Numbered from the stretch's first letter, positions 34,068-45,998 are shown. The stretch: DNA of 64,000 nucleotides from Acephala macrosclerotiorum (GCA_014904845.1 MU119202.1:248001-312000); one strand, 5' to 3'. Notes: generated by a model from the sequence alone, not told the origin. A program made the numbers and translations.

Positions 34068-34826
34068 TCAATTTTCAAAAATCATACCCCAGCCCTTGAC
34101 CCCTTTCGCATCACCACAATCCCTCAACATATCCCAAACAACCGTCGTAACCGTATCAAAAACCGGCACTCCATGCTTCTTTTCCCATAATTCCACCCTC
34201 TGAGCTGCAATTAAATTCGTACAAAAAGTCGTCACAGCATCCACCTTTCCCTTAACCACATGCCCAACCATCCCATCTAATATCTCCTCCTTAACACCCG
34301 CAATATCATTATTCTTCACCACCCTCAAATGTATCTCCATCCCCTCCCCAATCTCAATCCCAATCTCCTTATAGTTCTCCACAATCTTCTCTTGCACATC
34401 GTCCAAATACGGCGTCACCAATCCCAACTTCTTCACATCCCATATTTCCAACACCTTATTCAATGCTAATATACTAGTCGTAGCTTTGATCCCCGTCGCT
34501 CTCTCAATCTCCTTGCATAGTTTGGTGTCTTGGGAGAAGCCTAGCCAGCCGGCAGATGTGCCGCTCCATCCTATGATGTCGACTTCGGCGTGGGCGAGGA
34601 GTTGAGCGGCAGCGAGAATTGGGGCGAGCTCGAATTGGGCAAGTCCGTCGGGAAATAGGGAGATCTGTGTGACGGGGAAGCGGGAGAAGTGTGCTGTTAT
34701 GGTTGTGGAGGGGAGGTGGGCGTTGAGAGCTGTGATGAGGGCGTAGGTGAGTGGTTCGAGGGCGGTGTTGGATGAGGGGGTGAGGATGCCGAGGCGAATG
34801 CGTCTTGGGGCCGTTGAGGATGCCAT
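34068..34826 (-). CDS. Asp/Glu racemase / maleate isomerase-like protein
   Basis: Intronless, 252 residues. The N-terminus reads GILTPSSNTALEPLT, close to the first active-site loop of maleate cis-trans isomerase and arylmalonate decarboxylase relatives. A DIIGWSGTSAGWLG segment follows, then the second half (TTSILALNKVLEIW, KLGLVTPYLDDVQ) and DAVTTFCTNL with a Cys in the position of the second catalytic Cys. The first loop has Ser/Asn rather than Cys, so a two-Cys racemase mechanism is doubtful. A cytosolic role on a small dicarboxylate or hydantoin-like substrate is likely. The DUF1989 and dead permease neighbours suggest a nitrogen-compound pathway. Confidence 0.7.
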   Translation of the reverse strand: MASSTAPRRIRLGILTPSSNTALEPLTYALITALNAHLPSTTITAHFSRFPVTQISLFPDGLAQFELAPILAAAQLLAHAEVDIIGWSGTSAGWLGFSQDTKLCKEIERATGIKATTSILALNKVLEIWDVKKLGLVTPYLDDVQEKIVENYKEIGIEIGEGMEIHLRVVKNNDIAGVKEEILDGMVGHVVKGKVDAVTTFCTNLIAAQRVELWEKKHGVPVFDTVTTVVWDMLRDCGDAKGVKGWGMIFEN

Positions 34827-35442
34827 TGTGCATTATACAAAGGAAGAAGAGGGCAAACAGTTGAGGAGATGGGGAAGCAGAGGGAGTATGAAGAGTGGGA
34901 GGGAGGTATCTCTCTAGTATCGGGCTTCCGGTATCCTAGAGCAGCTCGGACATCGCGACCTACCTCAAGCTGATTGATGGCAACGTGTTTCTTGTGCAGT
35001 TGATAGAGGTCTGCTCCTCAAAGGGACTTCCTTTGGGATGGGGAGAGGACTGTTTTCTTGACATTGGTGAAGGAGACAGCAAACATGAAGGCGCCGAGGA
35101 CGCTAAGAAGTACTAGTACCTGAATGTACGCAGACCTGAGCAACATGGCGTATTTTTGAAACTTGATATCAAACTTTCCGTAATTTCAGTGGATCTTCCA
35201 TTCCATTGTTCGTTCTACCCGGCGACCAATTCAATAGGAAGTCGTCCCTGCACGAATCAAACTCAAGATCAACATATCTTCACGTTTTATGGTTCCTATT
35301 CGTCCCAAAATGGCAACACCAAATTGCCAAGATATTAGGCGGCTATGGCTGAAAACAAACCGCCTCTTGTGTTTTACCACTTGTCCGTTGCCCCTAACAC
35401 TCCTTCTCAGTCTCTTTCTCAACGACATGCATTGAAGACAGC
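34827..35442. other. Divergent intergenic region
   Basis: Shared promoter region of the racemase-like gene (-) and the GH125 gene (+). No gene was seen. Confidence 0.5.
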
Positions 35443-37645
35443 ATGAGTCGACTACGTTTCAGGTTTGTAGGCATATCTATACTACTTGTTTGCGCGGCTG
35501 CATTCTTCTTCTGGCGCGACGATGCCACAGTCACGTGGTCCTCATTTCCTTCCCCCTCAGAGCATCCCTCTGTCCAGAAAGATGCTGTGGAGCAGCAACT
35601 TCCCTTAAAGGTGTCTACCGCAGGCACAAATCCAGCATCCAAACCGACAAAAGCCTCAGAGCCTCCAGCCGACCTCTCGGCCCTCCCGGAGCCTGAAACC
35701 ACAAGATGGCAAGACTCCGTATCTCCAGCAACTCCTTCGCCATCAGCACCACCTGCCAAACCATGTCTGGGCTACATGGAACTTCAACGGTTGAAGCAAG
35801 AGCCATTATCTGAAGGCAGACATAAATTTCCTTACCAACGACCATCACCAGAATGTCGGACATTCAATCTTCCGGCCATGGAGAGCCTCATCGAGACGAT
35901 GAAAGGGGTCATCAAGGATCCTGATTTGTTCAGACTTTTTGAGAATAGCTATCCTAATACGCTTGATACCATGATTAAATGGAGAGGGTACGTTAAGATT
36001 AAGGATGCTGCTTCAGGGAACGAGACTATCACCGACGAAGAATTGACCTACGTAATTACTGGTGATGTATGAAACTCACCCTTTCTCTCTTTTGCGCTTT
36101 GAGAGTTGTAGTTCTTACTACTGGAGCTTCTGTCATCGTTCTACCTCTGACAATATATAGATTGATGCCATGTGGTTACGAGATTCGGCTTCCCAAGTCT
36201 ACTCTTACCTACCACTGCTTGAAGCATCGCCTGAGCCAGACTCTCTTGCGAGCGTATGGCGTGGGCTCATCAATATTCACGCACGTTATATCATCATCTC
36301 GCCTTATTGCCACAGTTTCCAGCCACCACCAGAATCCGGTATCCCGAACACTCGGAATGGCGCCTATACTCAAAACAAACCTATTCCACCATATGACCCC
36401 GAACTTGTATTTGATTGCAAGTGGGAGCTTGACTCTTTAGCCTCGTTCTTGCAGATCTCATCTGCCTACTACAAGCGAACTGGCGGTATGTATCTTTCGA
36501 GTGACTTGTTATATCTTGATATATTCCCAGAACACGGCAACATAGGATGCTAACGTGCTACAGACCTCGAATTCTTCGAGAAGTACAACTGGATCCCAGC
36601 AGTCCGCGCAGCTGTCGACGCCGCGGCCGCTATGCGACTAGGAACCTATTCAAAGACCGGAAAAGTCCAAGCCTCAGCCTGGACCTTCACAGGCTGGACA
36701 AACCGCGGTTCCGAAACTCTAACTAACGATGGTCTTGGAAACCCTACTAAGGAGAACGGCATGGTCCGGTCCGCCTTCCGTCCGTCAGACGACGCTTGCA
36801 TCTACCAGCTGCTAGTTCCTGCTAACATGATGTGGGCCAAATACCTGGAGGAAGGCTCGCTTATCATGGAGAAACTATCGGGAGATGAAGCGAAGAACTT
36901 GACGGGCACGATGAGAGATCAAGCGTATGGGATTAGGAAAGGAATCGACGAAGATGCTATCATCCACAACAAAGATTTTGGGGACATATTCGCATACGAA
37001 ATTGACGGGTACGGAGGCACGAATATGATGGACGACGCCAATGTTCCCTCCCTCCTCGCCATGCCGCTATGGAATTACTCAACATCGACATTCAAGCTTC
37101 CCGTTCCCACCGAAGGCGGAAATCCTCGAGATTATGACCGGATATACGCCAACACGAGAAGATTCATCCTTAGTGAAGCGAATCCATATTTCATGAAAGG
37201 ACCAGTCATCTCAGCAATTGGTGGACCCCATCTTGGCCCAGGAAAGGCATGGCCGATGGCTGCTATCATAAGAGCTTTGACGGCGTTCACTTTGCTGCCT
37301 TCGGATGGGGAAGGGAGTGTGGAGCAGTCGAATAAGAAGGCGGTGGAGGATGAGATCAAAGGGCAGATTGCTATGGTGCTGAACTCAACGGCTGGGACCG
37401 GAGGTATGTTAATGACTTGCTCACTTCTTTGCCTATTAATAGGAAGAGATGGACAAGAGGCTAATTTTGTAATAGTCATTCACGAGAGTGTTAATTCATG
37501 GAACGAGAACGATTGGAGTAGACCCTGGTTCGGATGGGCAAATGGATTGTTTGGAGAGTTGATGCTTAAGATAGCGGAAGAAGATGAGAAAGCAGGAAGA
37601 AATCCTGGGTGGCTGGGTGAAAGCTGGCAGTGGGTAGATATATGA
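35443..37645 (+). CDS. GH125 exo-alpha-1,6-mannosidase, type II membrane protein
   Basis: Four exons (35443-36066, 36161-36485, 36564-37403, 37476-37645) give 652 residues. A short basic start and one hydrophobic helix (about 8-23) form a signal anchor, followed by a Pro/Ser/Thr-rich stem to about 110 and the (alpha/alpha)6 catalytic domain. Family marks: [19 protein letters not shown] across the first intron, [20 protein letters not shown] (here [16 protein letters not shown]), [30 protein letters not shown] and [20 protein letters not shown]. Asp in MWLRDS or in SDDAC and Glu in HESV are candidate acid/base residues by analogy with bacterial GH125. Expected to trim alpha-1,6-mannose in the secretory pathway or wall. 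Confidence 0.85.
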
Positions 37646-37791
37646 CTATTGGCTAATTAAAGTTGCTGCATTCTTATTCCGAGAGCTCTCTGTCTTTTGT
37701 GTCGACTCGCTTATTCCATTCACCCACTCTGGGAGGCCAACTCGACTTCGAACCAATTCTTGGCAAAAGAGAAGGGCTTGTCTATAAATAA

Positions 37792-38307
37792 GATCTCTCC
37801 TACTTCAAATTGCCAGCAATACTACCAAGACTGGATGCTAAGGAGCTCAAAGAGTCAGTTTTGCTGTGTCACAAACAGATAACTTTGAATTCCGGCCGGG
37901 CTGTTGTGGAGGGGAAGTCCACTCTGCCTGGCTGCCTGGTTGTGAAAGGTAATAAAGCTTCCTGTTTCTTGTTTCCAAAGCCTCGCTATCATCTTTCAAA
38001 CCTACTGTCAAGTTTCCAAGCCAGCTAACCAGACCGTGCTTGAGGAGAGAACCGCCAGTCTCTCGCCTGATATGTTCACTTCATATCCTATCTCGGATGC
38101 TCTATTTTGGACTTGACAACAGGACTAGAAGTGACGGCGAAGAGTTTTGTAGTTCAGAAGGGCTGGAATCCCGTTGAGAAGGACCCTGCAGAGCTCTTTG
38201 CAGTCGAGTTCAATATAATGTTGACGAGACTTCTGGCACGCGACCCTGACGACGTTTCGCTGGGCTGGTCGCAGGTGAGGGGACAGATGTTGCTCTGTTG
38301 GTATTAA
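37792..38307 (+). other. Coding-like relic, two joined segments, unidentified
   Basis: A frame open from 37792 (LPAILPRLDAKELKESVLLC) ends before GTAATA at 37949 and joins in phase to 38123-38307 (SFVVQKGWNPVEKDPAELFA, LARDPDDVSLGWSQVRGQML). The text is clearly protein-like, but no start codon is available and TAA 37789-37791 closes the frame. A neighbouring frame upstream (EANSTSNQFLAKEKG) may belong to the same broken gene. Not recognised. Probably a gene fragment. Confidence 0.3.
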
Positions 38308-39582
38308 TGAAGAGTAGAGAGGTGCAATCAGGAATAGTTTTTGTGTGCTATGGCACCTGGTGAAAGTGAAGTCTCAACTTGATTGAAGTGAATCTTCGGT
38401 CAAATAGTCCTCTTCGTTCACTAAGCTTGATCACGCCTCTCTCTTTTTGGTGACGATTCGATTCTGCGTGACTGCATCTTTCAGTGGATACATTATGTGG
38501 TTCTCACCATCTTGGCCTGTGAAGACTTTTGAAGATGCAGAAGTTGAAAAGGTCTTGAAGATGGTGAAGCTCATGAGCTTCATCCTTGAAGTATTGAGTT
38601 TTTGCTTCCGTTGCTAAAAGGGGATGGACTACTTTTACCTGGTGAACTCAAGTCAACTGGGATTTCTAATCAATTTAAAGATAGGGGCCATCTTTCTATA
38701 AAACCAGTTCTCTCGACGTTCAAGAGCTGGCAACGCTACGTGAACCTGAGGACATGACTGAATGCTAACTCTTGAGGGAACGCGGGTCCGTTGCGCTAAC
38801 CACAGGCAACCTCTGACTTTCGATCTAGGCAGCCTCTCAGGCAGCCAGGTAGCTGACCTCGACTTTCTTTTTCTTTTTTGAAGGTAGCTCAAGCTAAGAT
38901 CCATGTTTTGGTATCGTTATGTCGTCAACTCTCGAGCCTACTATCAAGTTTCAGGCTTACGAGCCAACCATTTCTTTAGACGGGAGTACGCAGCCTTCTC
39001 ATCTGATGTATATACTTCTCAGCTCATCTTAAATACGAGCTCTTGACAGCGGTCTCACAAAGGAGAGCGAAAGCTTGGTTTATTTAGATGCTAGCTCCGT
39101 AGAAAGCACTCATCAAGCTCAGTCTAGGCTGGCGACACTGCTGGCATGCTTGATCAGATTTCTCCATTTCATCTTTCTTCGGGAAGCCGTACTGTACTCT
39201 AGCTTCGGGCAAACATCATTGGAGGAGGTGGAAGTGGCGATGAGTTAAGTGGTGTTGAAAGAGAAGAGGTCTTGCATTAATTATATGTACTTGAAGGCCG
39301 TGGCTGCTCGGTGATAAAACCTGTGTTGATCGTTACGCATATTTTGATTGTGTAGTTAAATGTTGCAACATTTCGTTTCGTCGTTCCTCAACGCTATCTA
39401 TGAACAGTCTTCGTGCCACATGTATAAAGTAACAGTACAGGAGCAAGTATAAGGGGGTATCACAAATGCAAAGATCCCCGACCAAAACCCATTTTATGCA
39501 TGCCATCGTCAACCCATATATGAGAATGCAAATGCAAAACCAAACATAACATCATTCCCATACCATCAGGAAGGCACACCCA
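38308..39582. other. Intergenic, with possible diverged copy of upstream sequence
   Basis: No gene was seen. Around 38830-39030 short patches resemble 37930-38100 (for example CCTACTATCAAGTTTC versus CCTACTGTCAAGTTTC), suggesting an old duplication. Confidence 0.3.
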
Positions 39583-41472
39583 TCATACATCTGATCGTCT
39601 ACTGCAGCAACTTCCAGAAGCCGGTACAGACGCCAGTGCAGAAGTCGGTGCAGAAATCAGCTTACTTTTATGTATCTCACAGCCAATGCACTGGCAATCG
39701 TCACCACATGGGCAGTTGTCTTTCTCTCCACAGCAAGGCATCGGTATATCTTGGATATCCTGAAACCCGTTCCCATGTATCGTGCAGCCTATACAAGCAC
39801 AATCGTCCCCGCAAGGACACTCATGCTCTGTACCACCGCATCCTTCGCCGGTAAAGGGGTAATTGACGAAGAGGAAGTCGTTCTCGGGCAAATTTTGTTC
39901 GTCTCCAGTTCCAGAGGTTGTACTCGCTGGTGTGAGAGCAGTTGGAGAAGCAATTTGTTCGGCATTGTGGGCTTGCGCGGAAGTATTGCCGTTTGTGCCA
40001 CCATTGGCGGTTGGTTGTCCATTACTGTAAACCTCACTCGATGATCGTTCGATGCTCATCGATGCGTAGGCAGAACGGACATAGTTCTGCGTTGCGTCAT
40101 TGTACGGATGTGCTGCACAACCGATACATTGGCAGGTGTCTCCACAACCACATGTATGGACGGTGTCCATCGACTCTGACATAGGAGGCGTATTGAATGG
40201 GAGAGAGTCAGGAGGTATGGAAATTTCTGCTTGAGCGTAATTCGAACGTATACCTTCACGCCAGGCCGAAGGTTGCAAAGGATTTTGCCAAGAGCCATAG
40301 GTGGGTGGGTACGTAAAGACGGTAGGTTGAGGTACGAATTGCTGGTAGAGACCTGGGTTGAACGGCATTCCGTTTTGTGGTAATGTTTGATGTGGTATTT
40401 GTGGTGTGTTCTGAGTAGAAGTGCCATTCGATTGGGGTTCCTTCTTTAATGCTTGATTGCCGGCTCTGGATGAACAGCAACTTCCTTGTTGAGATTCGCT
40501 AGCTTCTGATATCGAGCTGGTACTTGACGAATTGCTGTGACTCTTCTGCCGTGGTGCGCAACAAGAACCTCCATTGGAACCGATGCCCTGGTCATTCATC
40601 CTACCTTTGCTTGGCTCTATATAGGAATGCCCGTTGGTGAACTTTCCTGAGTCTCCACTTCCGAACGTTACCGGCGTAGCCAGAGGGCTTTCTATGACAT
40701 GTTCGAGGCTGTTGCCATTCTGGTGATGCACGCCATTGCTATACCCATTTGTCCCTGGATGGATGACGGATCCATTAATACCGTTGGGATGGGGAGGCGG
40801 TTGCATTGGGACCATGCCATATTGTGGTTGTATGTTGGCGTACTGCGGGGTGAAACCATATACTGGTGCGGGGTTGGCCATAGTGTATCCATTTGTAAAT
40901 GCAACTGGCACGTTCTGAGGTCTCTGTTCGAAAGGCTGGATGTTGACATGGTTCATATCTATCCTCTCAAGGTTTGCAGGATCAAAAGATTGTTTCCTAC
41001 TCGAAGAGGGCCTAGAGGGTTTCTGAACCTTGAAGGAGGGCTTGGTTGGAGATGGTATATCTGGTGTATTGTTCGCGGGCCGTGGGACCACTTGTGCAGC
41101 GCTCTGCGCTGGCGTACCACAACCGCATGCTTGTTTCCTTGGGATAGCAGCAGTGACACTCCCACAACCACATGGCTGATCGCGTGGATGGGGACATGCA
41201 CTCAACGGTCTGCCAGGTTTCCGCACTGGAACCATCAATCTCTCGTTCGCGTGTGTACATTTCGTTGATCGATGACCTCGTATACATGGCTCGCTGTACG
41301 CAATGTTAGCAAATGTATATAAAGATAGCTAGCAAAGCCAGGCTGCCTCTGCTATCACTGTGATATCGATGAGGCTCATGGCGGCGCAGAGAGCCCATTC
41401 TCCGCCATGCCAAGCTTCACCAAGAGTGGAACGGACATACCAGGCCATCTTCATTCCATTGATCAAAGGCAT
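39583..41472 (-). CDS. Copper-fist transcription factor (Mac1/Cuf1/GRISEA type)
   Basis: A 32-nt first exon (41472-41441, MPLINGMKMAC) joins across an intron to 41293-39583, giving 580 residues. The N-terminal copper fist is complete: CEPCIRGHRSTKCTHANERL, then the minor-groove motif KPGRPLSACPHPRDQPCGCG. A second CGCG lies just after it. The middle is Ser/Asn/Gln/Pro-rich, with Cys pairs. Three C-terminal Cys-rich repeats follow the pattern CxCGDxCxCIGCxxH (CGCGDTCQCIGCAAH, CPCGDDCACIGCTIH, CPCGDDCQCIGCEIH), close to the copper-binding REP motifs of Mac1. The protein should sense Cu(I) and regulate copper-uptake genes in the nucleus. Activator under copper lack is the likelier type, given the REP-like repeats. 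Confidence 0.9.
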
Positions 41473-44097
41473 CTTTCTAGCAATCGGCTCGTGCCGTAAT
41501 GAGGTGCACGCTGGCGATCAGTTGGTTGGATGTAGACAGGGAGGCTTCACAATCGCTGAGGTCCAAGTAGCCTCACCGTCCTTCGGAGGCCTTGTCGAAA
41601 CTTGCTTCCGAATAGCGAACCTGCATAAACAGCCGCCACGACCCGGTGCAATGGCGATTTGGTACGAACACAGTGCCTGGTAACTGGTACGAGCGTCTGG
41701 CGCTTCTTTGGGCGCTCTAGTTCCAGGGTAGATCAACGGATCGTAGGGATTGTGTTAGGATGATCGTGTTTCTTGCGTTTGGAGCATCAGCCATAGGTTG
41801 AGGTTTGGGAGTTGGGAGGCATGAGGGAGAGAAGGTTTGAGCTGATTATTTTGGGTGAGAGAGTCAGCATAAAATCAGATATCTGGATCGGAGTTGGACG
41901 AGGTTGAGTGAGGTTGAGTAAGGATGCGCCGCCTCTTACCAACAACGCGCTTCCTGCTGGTTGGCTGTGAACATCGAAAACTCTGTGAGACCCCGCAATA
42001 GTTCGCGGACATATATCTTGAAAGTAGCCAGACTTGCACCGACTTGCAGTGTTTGCTCTTGATGTGGGATCATGGTGGGGAGACCAGCACGGAGAACCGT
42101 GAGCAAGTTATGACCAATGAGAAATGGTGGCCCCATGCACGCCAAGGCAGGCATCGAGTCAAGGTCCTTGTGAACAGAAGGCTACGAGCATCCATGGGAT
42201 CGAAAGAATGCGCCACAAGAATCATTGGAACGAGACGATCCGAAGCTGGGGAAGCTTAAACATATGTACGGGCTATGGAAAAGAAATATTGGTTTTCTTG
42301 AAGATATAAACATTTTATTGTTGCTCAATTGAGTGACTGATGGTTGGGCAGTACAACTCGAAACAAGGCTGAAGGAAGGCCCAGGTGGCTCCTGCGCGGA
42401 CGACCAACTAAACCTATTCTGGACCAAGGGTAGGTAACTTGGATCAAACATTGACGACAGGGCATCTTGGGATGATAATCGACAAGAAGGCATGGGAAGT
42501 CTTGAAAAGGAAGCTTTCAGTCTATATCGACCTCACAGCATAACTCATCATGAATCCATTCAATCACAACTACCGAGCCATTTCGAACTTCAGACCAACA
42601 CCCACCTTGGCCGGACAAATGCTTCGTCTTAAACTCATTAAGATTGTTATCCTATTTTACTCTGACGATCTTTGATCTTGCCTCTTCTAATCCTAGTATT
42701 CGGTACATTCCAGAAACAGTGATCGAGTCTCATCTCAAACCCCAAACCTCCTAGCATCCATCAAGGTCGAGTCAAAAGACACGAGTCAACCAATCTCGTG
42801 TCGCTTCTCGTCCCGATTATTCGCAGGCTTACCTCCTGCCAGATCTAGAAAGTTTCAAGTATGACGACTTGTACACATCCCCCAGACGATCGACGAGACA
42901 TCGGTCAAGGATTTTTCACGTGATTCACTCTCCTTTTCTAGTACTACTCAGCTGCTTCGGCTGTTAGCCGATCGATAAAAGAGGTTTGATAACCGAGTCT
43001 GAGCAGACTGAAGGCAGTGCTGCTCTAGAGACGACTCTGTCCTGCACAGACCTCCATATGATGGACTCAAAGTTTCCTCAACTGCGAAAACACAACCGAA
43101 AATGAAAAGACTTCCATACCACCCACACTCGAAAATGACAACGCAGATTCCACGATACTGGATCAGGGGTTCGATAATTGGGACTGTAATATGCGTTATT
43201 AGCACAATGAAGGCCTTAATGCGAGAGGAATGGGATGCGTTTCGCACATAGGCCTGGTAAGTTTCTCGGAGATCTTTCGCAGGGAAGTGCATATAAGCGT
43301 ATACGTAAAAAGTCTTTCGATATCGAGAGAAAGCTAAGAAGTAATAATATAAATGTCCGTCTCAAGCCTTTAAATTTCTATTGGTTCCGACAACGAACAC
43401 CAGCGAGGGTGAGAGTGACAGAGATAAACTTGGAGATCTCGAAGAACTGCAGAATCTCAAATACATCAATCCTTCCTTGAAGAATTCGGCTTCCAAACTT
43501 GGACATTAGCCCCACGCATTCAAACTTCGAGATGCGCCTCCATTAATAACGACTGTACGTAACTGCTACAAGACTTCGGAATAACTTGGTGCTTGAAGAA
43601 GCAAAAGCGCAAACAAAACAAAAGATCCCTAGAAGACTCGGAACCCGCGCTACCAGACGAGGTACGAGCTTCAAACGAACATCCCATGATGTTTCCTTCC
43701 TTGGCAAGACATCCCCAAAAGCCGGAATGACAAGGCTCAAAAAGAAAGAAATATTGAAGAAAGAAAGAAGATCGGATGTAGAGGTTGCCTTTTATTAGCG
43801 TCATTCCCGCCAAGACGACCCTGATTCAAAAAACTACCGACACCGCCTGCAATTCCTCTCCAACCACCGGAGACACAAACCCTCCATCCATCCTAAAGTC
43901 CCAACTCGCCCAATAAACATTCGATTCTGATCCACCTCGGAAACCCCACAGAAGCTAGCGGAGCTGCCGAGAAAAAGCAAACATCTGTCTCGGGTCCCAT
44001 CGCGATTTCTTGCCTCGCACAACCCCCAAACCAAAAAGACGAGACGCATAAAAAGTCCCGCACGTGATATCGAACTCCTTTCTTGCCTTGCACAACG
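41473..44097. other. Long divergent intergenic region
   Basis: 2.6 kb between the copper regulator (-) and EFM7 (+). Open frames of 60-115 codons occur on both strands, none recognisable. Probably promoters and a long leader of the regulator. Confidence 0.45.
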
Positions 44098-44871
44098 ATG
44101 GCATCCGATTCCGACCCCGAAGAGGCCATAGATCTCTTCGCTGATCCCACAGGTTACTATCCACCCTCCCCCAAACCAACAACACAAACACATACCCTTC
44201 TCTCCGGCCAAATTCTCAACCTCCGTCTGGTAGGATATAATCCATTATGGGGCCATCATTTATGGCAAGCTGGTCGATTGGTTTCTACTTACCTTGAGAA
44301 GAATTCTTCTTTGGTGAAAGGGAAGACGGTGTTGGAACTTGGAGCAGGGGCTGGATTACCGAGTTTGGTGTGTGCGGGTCTTGGAGCGAGGAGTGTTGTG
44401 GTGACAGATTATCCTGATGTTGAGTTGGTGCAGAATTTACAGTTGAATATCGATCGCCTCTACCAAGATAGTGGGGGGGAAAGAGAGGAGAGGGAGGTTA
44501 TTGCGGAGGGTTATTGTTGGGGTAACGACCCCACGCAAATATTATCCCGTCTCCCGTCGGGAGAAGAAGGATTCGAGGTCTTGATTCTGGCGGACTTATT
44601 GTTCAATCATTCGGAGCATGGGAAATTGGTCGAGACGGTGAAGAGTACGTTGAAGAAGACGAAGGAGGCGAAGGCGTTGGTGTTTTTTACGCCGTATAGA
44701 CCGTGGCTGTTTGAAAAGGATATGGGGTTCTTCGAGTTGGTGAAGGAGGAGAGATTTGTGGTTGAGAAGGTGTTGGAGGAGAAGATGGAGAGAGTTATGT
44801 TTGAGGAGGATAGAGGGGATGAGGAGTTGAGGAGGACGGTGTTTGGGTTTGTGGTTAGGTGGAAGTTGTAG
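44098..44871 (+). CDS. EFM7: EFM7/Nnt1-type protein N-methyltransferase
   Basis: Intronless, 257 residues from ATG 44098, similar to the yeast length of about 260. The N-terminus EEAIDLFADPTGYYPPSPKP is the family start. LVGYNPLWGHHLWQAGR is next, then the SAM-binding motif VLELGAGAGLPSLVCAGLGA, VVVTDYPD as motif II, and ILADLLFNHSEH, ending in FGFVVRWKL. Yeast Efm7 methylates the N-terminal glycine and adjacent lysine of translation elongation factor eEF1A. The same substrate is likely but inferred. Cytosolic. Confidence 0.85.
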   Translation: MASDSDPEEAIDLFADPTGYYPPSPKPTTQTHTLLSGQILNLRLVGYNPLWGHHLWQAGRLVSTYLEKNSSLVKGKTVLELGAGAGLPSLVCAGLGARSVVVTDYPDVELVQNLQLNIDRLYQDSGGEREEREVIAEGYCWGNDPTQILSRLPSGEEGFEVLILADLLFNHSEHGKLVETVKSTLKKTKEAKALVFFTPYRPWLFEKDMGFFELVKEERFVVEKVLEEKMERVMFEEDRGDEELRRTVFGFVVRWKL

Positions 44872-45201
44872 GGCTAGTCACACCTAGTCCTTCTTACCGG
44901 GGTGAGAATGCTCCTCATTTCCGAACTCTTGGCCATGGGCATGATATATATCGGAGGATGAGTGCTCAAGGCTGGTGTTAGACGATCTGGAGGTGCGTGA
45001 GTATGGCAGAAGCCGACAAGCAGCCTACGAGGTTCACAGGATGATTCACTATGGCAAGAACAGCCAAATTGCTGTAGATATGTCCAGAAATATAGGAGTC
45101 ATCACTTCATCAAAATGTCATCGATCGTTTTGATGCAGTTATGTTCAGACCCTAGCCAACACGACTCATTCGAGTCTAATCTCATCCCATCCCTCACTAC
45201 C
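44872..45201. other. Intergenic between convergent genes
   Basis: About 0.3 kb of 3' UTR sequence. No gene was seen. Confidence 0.5.
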
Positions 45202-45998
45202 TCACGGTTTCTTCTCTTCCGCGGCCTTCCTCCTCTGCGCTCTCTCCTCCTCCCTTCCCTGAAACGCACTCAAATCCAACGCAATCGGATTCCCCAACCA
45301 AGTTGCTCTCTGCGTATGATCCCTATACTCCTCCTCATGCTCTCCCGTCTCAGGATCAACACAATTCGGATGTAGAAGCGCACTCAACGGTCCTCGGTTG
45401 ATCACTAGCCAGGGTATGAAAGCTCCGAATTGTGCAGGGGTGAAGAGGTTCACTTCGAACATAGCGATTGGGTGGGGACCGATGGGTTCTTCCCAGAAGC
45501 GGTAGATGCGGAGTTCCGGGACTAGATAGGGGAAGGGTTAGCGAGGAATGAAGAAGGGGGAAGGGGGGGGGCGAACATTCTAAGCGAATTCGCTGCCAGA
45601 GTTCGTAAGCGAATTGCTTTTGTTTTTCGTTCTTCTGGAAGTAGTAGATGTGGATATCACTGTTGATCTAGGTCAGCTTCGAAAGTTGAGGAGGGAGTTT
45701 GGAATTCCATACAATGCTCCTCGGCGGCCATTGTCTAGGGGATCTGGAAATCTTTCGTAGCTCTTGCTCAGAATTCCAGTTTGAGGATTGACATAACCTT
45801 TGATTTCAGTTAGTATTATGCCTTTGAGCATAAAAAAACGCAAGACATAGTAAGATTCTTTCCTAACGTAAGAAGCACTGTTCAGACCTGGTGAAAGTAC
45901 TCACTCTTGCCGTCCGCAGCCTTGTCGTCCGGGAGGGGCGGGGCATTTTCGTAACCTTTTAAAGGCGATTCATAGGTGTATCTGGAAGGGTCAGCCAT
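45202..45998 (-). CDS. DOPA 4,5-dioxygenase-like protein
   Basis: Four exons (45998-45905, 45797-45713, 45659-45577, 45521-45202) splice in phase to 193 residues. The fold marks of this extradiol dioxygenase family are present: FDIHIYYFQKNEKQ with a metal-ligand His, RIYRFWEEPIGPHPIAMFEV with a second His, and WLVINRGPLSALLHPN with a third His, then DHTQRATWLG. The family opens catechol rings such as DOPA (muscaflavin/betalamic chemistry in some fungi), but most mould homologues have unknown substrates. The third intron has a weak donor (GTTCGC) and an eight- to nine-base C run. An in-frame ATG at 46109 would extend the N-terminus. I prefer MADPSRYTYESPLKGY. Confidence 0.75.

Noticed and set aside
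35394..35863. Minus-strand frames opposite the GH125 N-terminus
   Set aside because: Antisense shadows of the Pro/Ser/Thr-rich stem. The plus-strand model has matching introns and domain motifs.
38740..38840. Possible tRNA-like stretch
   Set aside because: Isolated A/B-box-like words only. No cloverleaf could be drawn.
42948..43292. 114-codon minus-strand frame upstream of the copper regulator
   Set aside because: Mixed hydrophobic and charged text without a domain. Probably chance in a long promoter region.
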